DNA from: an uncultured Synergistia bacterium
Lineage (GTDB): Bacteria > Eremiobacterota > SpSt-956 > JAKJGF01
Length of the DNA stretch: 8,235 nt
Direction of reading: 5' to 3'
Assembly (NCBI GenBank): GCA_937888925.1
Contig: CALARM010001155.1
Location: forward strand, 1-8,235
The translations under genes were made by a program, and so were the position numbers. Shown here piece after piece: positions 1 through 5,254 of the stretch. The notes below the pieces were generated by a model. That model saw only the letters and a program-made list of their open reading frames with translations. It did no database searches and had not been told where the DNA came from. Position 1 is the first letter of the stretch; each line of letters starts with the position of its first letter.

Positions 1-1600
1 CAGATGTAACGACAGCACCCTGTGTTGCCTTATAAATAGGTTCTGCTGCAGGAAGTTTTTTTTCAAGTTCCTCATCGGAAAGTTTGTTGTAGGCTTCTTT
101 AACTCCGTATGCTGTCTGAATAAGGCCCAGTCCCACACCTATAGCCAGACCGGGAGCCCCTGCAAGGGTTCCTTTCATAAGATATTTAAAAGCTGTAATT
201 GCAGCACCTATACTTCCTATTCCAACAGCACTTTTTGTAATTTCACAGATTTTATACCAGCATTTATCAAGAAAATCTATGTCTTCATGGCTCGCACCAC
301 GGGATTTGAGAAAATCATAAAGTCGTTTGTCTTTTGCAAGATCCTGTATAAAGGTAAGCCATTCCGTCTCTTTTGCAAGTTTCAATTCGGGATATACATT
401 ATCAAGGATATGCCTTGATACGGAAAGTTTCTTTACCGGCGCATAAATACCTATACCTTTTGCTTTATCCACATCCTGACCTACATAGAAATTGACTTTT
501 ACCATTTCCTCCAGAGATTTATCCAGTTTTCTGGCTTTTCCTGCCAGCAAAGGATTTGTTTGTTCCGTAGATTTTATTACGTATTGCGCAAAATCCCTGA
601 GATCTACAAAGTCCTTCTTGCCTTTTGCCTGGAACTGTTGACTTAACTTTACCAGTTTCCTGAGAAATTTTTTATCAGGGTAATCTTTCAGTGCTGAAGA
701 GAATTCCGACAGCATTTTATTTACTTCTTCGGTTTTACTCAGATCCAGAAGAGACAGGGTCGGAGTTGCAATGGAGGATATCTTCTGGTTCCCGCTTTCA
801 TAGATAAAAGCTTTACCTGCTTCTTCAGGTGTAATATGGCCTTTTTCTTTTATTCCCTGTTTTACCGTGTCGAGACTTTTCTTAAAAGGTATTTTGGTGC
901 CTTTAAGCCTTCCTTCTGAAGCTACAAGATAATGGACGGAATCAGATATTTCAGAAGCAACCTCCATAGATGCCGAATTTCCGCCTTCCAGAACCATAAG
1001 TTCTATCTGTTTATCTGTTTCTTTCTCCACTTCTCTCAGTGCTTCTCCGAATTCAGGGATAGTAAGCTTTTCATCTTTATATTTCATAATGCCGTCTACA
1101 TTTTCACCTGAAGAAGATACTATAACGGCATAATGTTTTGCAGGGTAATTTTTCATACCCCATTTCAGGAAATCTTTAAGGCTTTCAGGGGCAGTTTCAT
1201 CTCTGGCAGACATTTCATCTATAACTGGTGATTTAATAGTTTTCGTATGAAATGGCATGAACAGGTGGGCGACCTGATTTGTTTTTCTGTGTTTATTTTT
1301 TGTTACATAATATCTCTTTGTGCCTTCCCAGTCTCCTGTCAGTCTATCGATAAAATGTCTGTCTCTTGTTACTTCTGCAACTATGTTTATATCTTCATCT
1401 GAACCGGTTCTTTCCAGATCGCTTAATTTATAAAAGGCAAGTTTGTCATTCTTTCCTCTTGCATTCAGATATACAAGAAATGTCCATTCCTTTTCCTGCG
1501 GTTCCGAAGAGGTAAAACTATCTTTATCTCCCTCAGTTTCAGGAGGTTTTTTATATTCGGAAGATTTTGTATATATATAAGGTGTATTTTTTATTTCCAT
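1..1600 (-). CDS. Clostripain-like (peptidase C11 fold) protein, probable pseudo-protease, 3' end cut by window
   Basis: About 533 residues are visible; the stop lies beyond position 1. The start is ATG at 1600. An in-frame GTG at 1615 is possible, and a stop at 1619-1621 blocks further extension. The clostripain fold shows as WTFLVYLNA (res. 39-47), TGSDEDINIVAEVTR (65-79), KRYYVTK (95-101), the LKDFLKWGMKNYPAKHYAVI block (141-160), MEVASEIS (212-219), YLVASEG (224-230) and, much later, a GIGIYAP motif like the family's 'GlSIYFP'. The catalytic sites are missing. The family His-Gly is Ser164-Gly165, and the 'DAC' Cys site reads E205-G206-G207. After the protease-like domain come Gly/Ala-rich hydrophobic stretches (for example AVGIGSIGAAITAF and LAGAPGLAIGVGLGLI). 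No N-terminal signal peptide is seen. It is a close paralogue of the upstream gene ending at 1700, roughly half identical by eye. Seen: motifs and substitutions. Known: C11 peptidases use a His/Cys pair. Inferred: not a peptidase, possibly a membrane-associated scaffold or binding protein. The ribosome-binding region is occupied by heptad repeats and has no clear Shine-Dalgarno. Confidence 0.8.
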   Translation of the reverse strand, partial: MEIKNTPYIYTKSSEYKKPPETEGDKDSFTSSEPQEKEWTFLVYLNARGKNDKLAFYKLSDLERTGSDEDINIVAEVTRDRHFIDRLTGDWEGTKRYYVTKNKHRKTNQVAHLFMPFHTKTIKSPVIDEMSARDETAPESLKDFLKWGMKNYPAKHYAVIVSSSGENVDGIMKYKDEKLTIPEFGEALREVEKETDKQIELMVLEGGNSASMEVASEISDSVHYLVASEGRLKGTKIPFKKSLDTVKQGIKEKGHITPEEAGKAFIYESGNQKISSIATPTLSLLDLSKTEEVNKMLSEFSSALKDYPDKKFLRKLVKLSQQFQAKGKKDFVDLRDFAQYVIKSTEQTNPLLAGKARKLDKSLEEMVKVNFYVGQDVDKAKGIGIYAPVKKLSVSRHILDNVYPELKLAKETEWLTFIQDLAKDKRLYDFLKSRGASHEDIDFLDKCWYKICEITKSAVGIGSIGAAITAFKYLMKGTLAGAPGLAIGVGLGLIQTAYGVKEAYNKLSDEELEKKLPAAEPIYKATQGAVVTS

Positions 1601-1602
1601 TA

Positions 1603-1630
1603 TTTCACTTTTCACTTTTCACGACTATGG
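1603..1630. repeat. Short heptad repeat cluster (TTTCACT type)
   Basis: Plus-strand units TTTCACT (1603-1609), TTTCACT (1610-1616) and TTTCACG (1617-1623) are in 7-base phase, followed by ACTATGG. On the coding (minus) strand this reads as AGTGAAA repeats placed where the ribosome-binding site of the gene starting at 1600 should be. The 10-mer TCACGACTAT at 1619-1628 recurs exactly at 1694-1703, next to the other small cluster in this spacer. Confidence 0.6.
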
Positions 1631-1676
1631 GACTATTCAAAAATAACCTGTTAATATCAAAACGGTCATTATCCTC

Positions 1677-1704
1677 GCGTCACTCTTCACGCGTCACGAC
1701 TATA
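1677..1704. repeat. Short heptad repeat cluster (nnnTCAC type) at gene end
   Basis: Plus-strand units GCGTCAC (1677-1683), TCTTCAC (1684-1690) and GCGTCAC (1691-1697) are in 7-base phase, followed by GACTATA, which overlaps the TAG stop of the minus-strand gene ending at 1700. It shares TCACGACTAT with the cluster at 1603-1630. The 65 bases between the two copies of that 10-mer (1629-1693) hold no convincing gene. The heptad family resembles the larger array at 5092-5238 (nnnCAGT/CACTGnn) but is not identical. Confidence 0.55.
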
Positions 1705-3760
1705 TCGCTCCCGCACCTTCAATAATACCCTTTATTGTAGGAGATATATAATGTTTCGGTTTAGCACCTGACATGTTCTGTATTTCTGCCAGTTTTTCCC
1801 TGAAACTTTTCATATCCACGTCTTCTGCTTTAAGATCTTTTATGTTACTGAGTATGTTGTAGATTGCTCTTGCTACAGGTATAGCACCGGCAACAATACC
1901 TGCCGGTGTTGTAAAGGTTGCCCCTGCTCCCAGTATTATTCCCATGGTTACTGCAACTACGGCAATGCCTCTCATGCTGTCAAGAGTGTTGTCTACTACT
2001 TTTTCTTTTTTATTGATCAACTTATCATCATTTAAGGCCGAAAAAACTTTATAAGCTCCCGTAATAGCATGGTATGCTCCTCCCATTGCTCCGATACCCT
2101 GTACAATTTGCTTGCCCATAGTACCGAGAATCTTTGCAGGTAAAGACATAGTGGATGTAATTGCAACACCTTCCATTGTATAGAAGAGAGGGTCTAAAAT
2201 CTGTTTCCTGTCTTTTATTTCTTCATTTGTAGCATATAAATAGGTATTTTTTATTCCGTAAGAAATTTCAGTCCCGCCAAGGCTGAGAGCTACTGCTGTC
2301 CCTACAGGGCCTGCCAGCTGTCCGTTTACCACATTATCAAGACATGTCAGAGCAAGTCCTATGCTGCCGATACTTACTCCTGCATTAAAGATCTGTCTTG
2401 TAAGGGTGAAAAATTTGTCCAGAACCTTCAGCTCTTTTTCTCCGACTCCTATGGAAGCAAGAAAATTTTTAAAATGATTATCTGTTGCTATTTTATTTAT
2501 AAAATCATTCCACCCTGTTTCTTTGTTCAATTCCAGTTCAGGATAGATTTTTCTGGAAATTTTCTCCGTTCTTTCATCTCTTGTTGAAGGAGCGAATATG
2601 GCAATACCACCTGAATTTTGAAAAATTTCACCTTCGTAGAAATTTCCCAGAACCATTTCCTCCAGTTCTTTATTCAGTTTTTTCGCCAGTTCTGCAAGAT
2701 GAGGATCTGAAAATTTCATCTCATCTGCAATTACCTTTGTAAAATCCCTGAGATCCAGAAATTCTTTTTTACCTTTACTGTTATAGAACTGCTGACTTTT
2801 TTTAACCAGGTTTCTGAGCAGCTTTTTATCGGTATGTTTTTTCAGAGCTTCTGTGAGAGGAGCGAGTATTTTATTGACATTACCTGTTTTATTCAGATCT
2901 ATGGCAGAGACTGAAGGAGTATCCACAGAAGCATACTTACGTCTTCCGCTTTCATAAATAAATGACAGGGCTGCTTCCTGAGGAGTTATTATGCCTTCTT
3001 CTTTTATTCCTTCTTTTATTGTTTTAATAGCTTTCCCGAAAGGTATTTTTGCGCCTTTCAGTTCTCCTTCAGAACCAACCATATAATCTACATGGCCGGA
3101 AAGTTCTGTTGCCACTTCCATATTGGCGGAGTTACTTTCATCGAGTAACACAAGGTCTATTTTTTTTCCTGTGGAACCTTCTATGTTTCTGGCTATTTCA
3201 CCCAGTTCCGGCAGGGTTACTCTGTTGTTCTCATCACCCATTATTCCCTCTATACCTGAACCGTTGGAAGAGATAAGAACACCATAATGTCTGGCAGGAT
3301 ATTTCTCCATACCCCATTTCAAAAATTGTTCGAGAGTCTGATTCTCACCGGGATCCTGAAAATCCATTTTTTCTACTTCCGGAGAAGTTATACCATAGGT
3401 ATGGCCAGGTAAATAAAGATGGGCCAGTTGCCTTATATTTTTATCTTTTTCTCCCTTTGTAACATAAAATCTCTTTGTGCCCTGCCAGTCTTTTGTTATT
3501 CTGTCCATGAAGTGTTTACTTCTGGTTACTTCTGCCACTATATTTACATTTTCGTCGGAACCGGTCTTTTCAAGATCTTTTAATTTATACAGCGCTATTT
3601 TATCGTGTTTTTTTGTGGCATCCAGGAATACGAGAAACGTCCATTCCTTCTCAGGTGAAGAAGGAGAAAAGGAATCTCCGCAATCTTTTTCCCCGGTTTC
3701 TCCGGGCTTTTTAGAAATTGTATATTCAACTGGTTTATAGTTACATTTATTGATATTCAT
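1700..3760 (-). CDS. Clostripain-like (peptidase C11 fold) protein with hydrophobic C-terminal extension, probable pseudo-protease
   Basis: 686 residues from ATG 3760; a TTG directly before it (3763) is a less likely start. No clear Shine-Dalgarno is seen. The peptidase C11 fold is recognisable from WTFLVFLDA (40-48), NVNIVAEVTR (71-80), KRFYVTKG (96-103), LKWGMEKYPARHYGVLIS (147-164), MEVATEL (214-220), YMVGSEGEL (226-234) and GGIAIFAP (384-391), with the final YPEL..NKETGWNDFI match to the family's 'Y..l.fa..t.W..F'. The catalytic residues are lost: the His of 'HGSG' is Asn166 (SNGSG), and the Cys of 'DAC' is Ser209 (D207-E208-S209). The surrounding residues align without gaps, so this is substitution and not misalignment. 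Residues about 455-640 contain three Gly/Ala-rich hydrophobic regions, including AVVAVTMGIILGAGATF (600-616), which could insert in or pack on a membrane. It is the upstream member of a tandem duplication with the gene starting at 1600, 99 bases away, and probably co-transcribed with it. Function is unknown; loss of peptidase activity is inferred from the missing dyad. Confidence 0.85.
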   Translation of the reverse strand: MNINKCNYKPVEYTISKKPGETGEKDCGDSFSPSSPEKEWTFLVFLDATKKHDKIALYKLKDLEKTGSDENVNIVAEVTRSKHFMDRITKDWQGTKRFYVTKGEKDKNIRQLAHLYLPGHTYGITSPEVEKMDFQDPGENQTLEQFLKWGMEKYPARHYGVLISSNGSGIEGIMGDENNRVTLPELGEIARNIEGSTGKKIDLVLLDESNSANMEVATELSGHVDYMVGSEGELKGAKIPFGKAIKTIKEGIKEEGIITPQEAALSFIYESGRRKYASVDTPSVSAIDLNKTGNVNKILAPLTEALKKHTDKKLLRNLVKKSQQFYNSKGKKEFLDLRDFTKVIADEMKFSDPHLAELAKKLNKELEEMVLGNFYEGEIFQNSGGIAIFAPSTRDERTEKISRKIYPELELNKETGWNDFINKIATDNHFKNFLASIGVGEKELKVLDKFFTLTRQIFNAGVSIGSIGLALTCLDNVVNGQLAGPVGTAVALSLGGTEISYGIKNTYLYATNEEIKDRKQILDPLFYTMEGVAITSTMSLPAKILGTMGKQIVQGIGAMGGAYHAITGAYKVFSALNDDKLINKKEKVVDNTLDSMRGIAVVAVTMGIILGAGATFTTPAGIVAGAIPVARAIYNILSNIKDLKAEDVDMKSFREKLAEIQNMSGAKPKHYISPTIKGIIEGAGAI

Positions 3761-3792
3761 CAATACTAAGATAACACGTTACCTGAGGCAAG

Positions 3793-3821
3793 TAAATAGA
3801 AGAAAGTTAAAATTTTGTTAA
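3793..3821 (-). promoter_or_regulatory. Possible promoter for the clostripain-like pair
   Basis: Read on the minus strand, TTAACA (3816-3821, one mismatch to the -35 consensus TTGACA) is followed after exactly 17 bases by TATTTA (3793-3798, a weak -10). It would start transcription about 25 bases before the ATG at 3760. It overlaps the inverted repeat at 3803-3825. The DNA is very AT-rich, so chance matches are easy. Confidence 0.35.
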
Positions 3822-3825
3822 CTTT
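3803..3825. promoter_or_regulatory. Inverted repeat, possible operator in the divergent promoter region
   Basis: AAAGTTAA (3803-3810) and TTAACTTT (3818-3825) are perfect 8-base inverted arms separated by 7 bases. The element covers the proposed -35 and most of the spacer of the minus-strand promoter, a typical place for a repressor-binding site. It also lies about 40 bases upstream of the plus-strand -35. A weak stem-loop in RNA is the alternative. Confidence 0.4.
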
Positions 3826-3862
3826 TTGTAATTTAAAAAATTTTCTTTTTGGTTTAATTATA

Positions 3863-3891
3863 TTGACATTTTATTATTTTTTTTCTAATAT
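3863..3891 (+). promoter_or_regulatory. Sigma-70-type promoter for the TIM-barrel/primase-like pair
   Basis: TTGACA (3863-3868) is a perfect -35 box. A 17-base AT-rich spacer leads to TAATAT (3886-3891), which matches 4 of 6 -10 positions. The expected start is near 3898, giving a leader of about 100 bases before the GTG at 4000. That leader contains the six-unit heptad repeat. This is the strongest promoter match in the window. Confidence 0.6.
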
Positions 3892-3909
3892 TACATGTAG
3901 ATGATGTAA
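3891..3909. promoter_or_regulatory. Small inverted repeat at the predicted transcription start
   Basis: TTACAT (3891-3896) and ATGTAA (3904-3909) form 6-base inverted arms 7 bases apart. They start at the last base of the proposed -10 and cover the expected start point, so this could be a repressor site. The arms are short and could be chance. Confidence 0.3.
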
Positions 3910-3920
3910 ATTGTTGTAGA

Positions 3921-3962
3921 AAACCTGAAACCCGGAACCTGAAACCCAACCCCCAAAACCTG
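3921..3962 (+). repeat. Six in-phase heptads (AAACCTG type) in the 5' leader
   Basis: Exactly 42 bases divide into six 7-mers: AAACCTG, AAACCCG, GAACCTG, AAACCCA, ACCCCCA and AAACCTG. They read as variants of AAACCYG. The block is C-rich and lacks T except in the CTG units, standing out from the AT-rich surroundings. It ends 25 bases before the ribosome-binding site of the next gene. Function unknown. Confidence 0.75.
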
Positions 3963-3987
3963 ATTAAAATTTAATATTTAGAGAGAA

Positions 3988-3993
3988 AGGTGA
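3988..3993 (+). promoter_or_regulatory. Ribosome-binding site deciding the GTG start at 4000
   Basis: AGGTGA matches six bases of the anti-Shine-Dalgarno complement (GGAGGTGA) and sits 6 bases before GTG 4000. This supports a GTG start over internal ATG codons such as the one at 4141. Confidence 0.7.
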
Positions 3994-3999
3994 GTAACA

Positions 4000-5091
4000 G
4001 TGTTTAACGAATTTGTTTTTGTCGGTCCCGCCCTTTCCTGTGTCAATAAGGCAGATGTTCGTCTTGGCAGATCTATACCTGACAGTCTTCGTTATTATAT
4101 TCATGACCTTCGTGTAACCCTTTCATCTCCCTATTATCTTATGGAATTACAACCGGAAAAGATCTGGGGTGAATATGATCATATGAACAATATGTTTATT
4201 CCTCAGAAGAACTCGTGGACAGAAATTGCGGCAAATCAGGGCATAAGTTATGAAATCTTTGAACAACCCAGAATCCTGGGTGTTCATGCCCCTAACCTCA
4301 AAATAGATGTTCTGGATATCAGCGGTTTCAAGAAACACTACAGTATAGCAAGTATTATCGAAGTAATGAGATGGGCTAACAGTATTTATGCCGATTATTT
4401 TGTATTCCACCTGTGTCAGGTAGACAGATGGATAGATGATAATTACAGAGAATTTGTTTTTATACCGGAAAGTATAAAGGTTTTCAGTGAGTTTGCAAAG
4501 GTTTATAAAGAAGAAGGTTTTGCCTTTGTGCCATGTATAGAAATACTTGAATTCCCGAAATATCCTGCCACTCCGACTGAAACGAAAAGAATACTGGAAC
4601 AATGTCAGGCCATATTACCTGAGACAAGACTTGTTTTTGATTTGTCCCATCTCTGGAGATCTCAGGCTTTAATATGTGAAACAAGAAAAGAAGGCTTTGA
4701 AGATGTTCGATTTAAAAGATTCGGACAAATAATGGAAGATACCCTTAATCTTCTTAATCCTCATGATGTATATGTCTGGCATCTCGGTGGCTGCTGGCAG
4801 ACAGAAACCCATCTTGTCCCCGGTATATATCCTGATGAAGATCCTTTCAGAGCCCGTTTCCGCCTTGATGATCCTCCTGAAATGTATAATGAAGGTTTTG
4901 AAATGAATATTTCAGGAGCTCTCGAACTGGTAGTGGATTTTTGCGTGAAATCAGGCCGTCCTCTGAGACTCGTCCTGGAAATTTTCGAAAAAGATTTTAA
5001 TATTATACTTAAAGCAATAAAGGAAATAAACATGGCTATCTGCAGAAAATTAAAAAGAAGGAATTTTGTCGATATGATAAGGGAAAAGTGA
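4000..5091 (+). CDS. Endonuclease IV / xylose-isomerase-like TIM-barrel protein
   Basis: 363 residues from GTG 4000. It has no signal peptide and looks cytoplasmic. Alternating hydrophobic strands ending in charged residues match the AP-endonuclease-2/xylose-isomerase-like barrel. The metal ligands of E. coli endonuclease IV (H69, H109, E145, D179, H182, H216, D229, H231, E261) have counterparts in order: H96 (GVHAPNL), H137 (FVFHLC), E181 (CIEIL), D214 and H217 (FDLSHLW), H261 (VWHLGG), E269 and H271 (ETHLVPG) and E327 (LVLEIF). The only change is Asp to Glu at the seventh. The HLVPG also resembles the family's 'RHe.iG' turn. A three-metal hydrolase acting on an abasic-site-like phosphodiester is therefore possible, but the protein is longer than the usual 280 or so residues and overall similarity is low, so a sugar isomerase or other metal-dependent barrel enzyme remains open. 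It is probably co-transcribed with the primase-like gene downstream, separated by the heptad array. Seen: residue pattern. Inferred: reaction. Confidence 0.7.
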   Translation: MFNEFVFVGPALSCVNKADVRLGRSIPDSLRYYIHDLRVTLSSPYYLMELQPEKIWGEYDHMNNMFIPQKNSWTEIAANQGISYEIFEQPRILGVHAPNLKIDVLDISGFKKHYSIASIIEVMRWANSIYADYFVFHLCQVDRWIDDNYREFVFIPESIKVFSEFAKVYKEEGFAFVPCIEILEFPKYPATPTETKRILEQCQAILPETRLVFDLSHLWRSQALICETRKEGFEDVRFKRFGQIMEDTLNLLNPHDVYVWHLGGCWQTETHLVPGIYPDEDPFRARFRLDDPPEMYNEGFEMNISGALELVVDFCVKSGRPLRLVLEIFEKDFNIILKAIKEINMAICRKLKRRNFVDMIREK

Positions 5092-5238
5092 TTACAGTGA
5101 GCAGTGACCAGTGACCAGTAAGCAGTGCTCGGCAAACAGTGACCAGTTTGCAGTGATTGGTGAATAGTAAGGAACTGGTAATTTGTAACTGATAACTGAA
5201 TTAAACTGGTCACTGATCACTGATAACTGCTCACTGTA
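5092..5238. repeat. 21-unit in-phase heptad array forming a long imperfect inverted repeat
   Basis: The whole 147 bases divide into 21 consecutive 7-mers without a phase break, starting at the first base after the TGA of the upstream gene and ending three bases before the Shine-Dalgarno of the next. The left part is made of nnnCAGT units (GACCAGT three times, GAGCAGT, AAGCAGT, TTGCAGT). The right part is made of complementary units (AACTGGT, CACTGAT twice, AACTGCT, CACTGTA). The outermost arms, 5092-5105 and 5226-5239, are perfect 14-base inverted complements. Further pairing continues if one heptad on the right (5218-5224) is looped out. The middle (about 5155-5203) is degenerate. Transcribed, it would form a long hairpin between two probably co-transcribed genes. 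No run of T follows, so it is not a standard terminator. Confidence 0.85.
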
Positions 5239-5240
5239 AA

Positions 5241-5246
5241 AGGTGG
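5241..5246 (+). promoter_or_regulatory. Ribosome-binding site deciding the ATG start at 5255
   Basis: AGGTGG lies 8 bases before ATG 5255. In-frame GTG codons at 5243 and 5246 sit inside this Shine-Dalgarno and are unlikely to be starts. Confidence 0.65.
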
Positions 5247-5254
5247 TGATTGGT

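Larger units (their letters stand above)
3764..3999. other. Divergent intergenic control region
   Basis: This 236-base region between the minus-strand pseudo-protease pair and the plus-strand TIM-barrel gene contains no gene. It holds promoter candidates in both directions, two inverted repeats and one heptad array, described separately. A T-rich tract (about 3869-3886) sits within the plus-strand promoter spacer. Confidence 0.7.

Noticed and set aside
1637..1669. Ten-residue open frame on the minus strand in the spacer between the paralogues, preceded by GAGG
   Set aside because: Spacing of GAGG to the ATG is too short for a good ribosome-binding site and nothing shows it is translated.
3049..3740. 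Plus-strand open frames opposite the clostripain-like gene
   Set aside because: Antisense to a 686-residue gene with family motifs; no supporting start signals or domains.
4147..5213. Minus-strand open frames opposite the TIM-barrel gene
   Set aside because: They lie antisense to a gene with clear family motifs and their proteins show no recognisable domains.
5092..5238. CRISPR array
   Set aside because: Units are 7 bases with no spacers of 25-40 bases; it is a simple tandem heptad array.
5092..5239. Miniature transposon with terminal inverted repeats
   Set aside because: The 14-base terminal arms are explained by the heptad composition, and there is no clear target-site duplication outside them.
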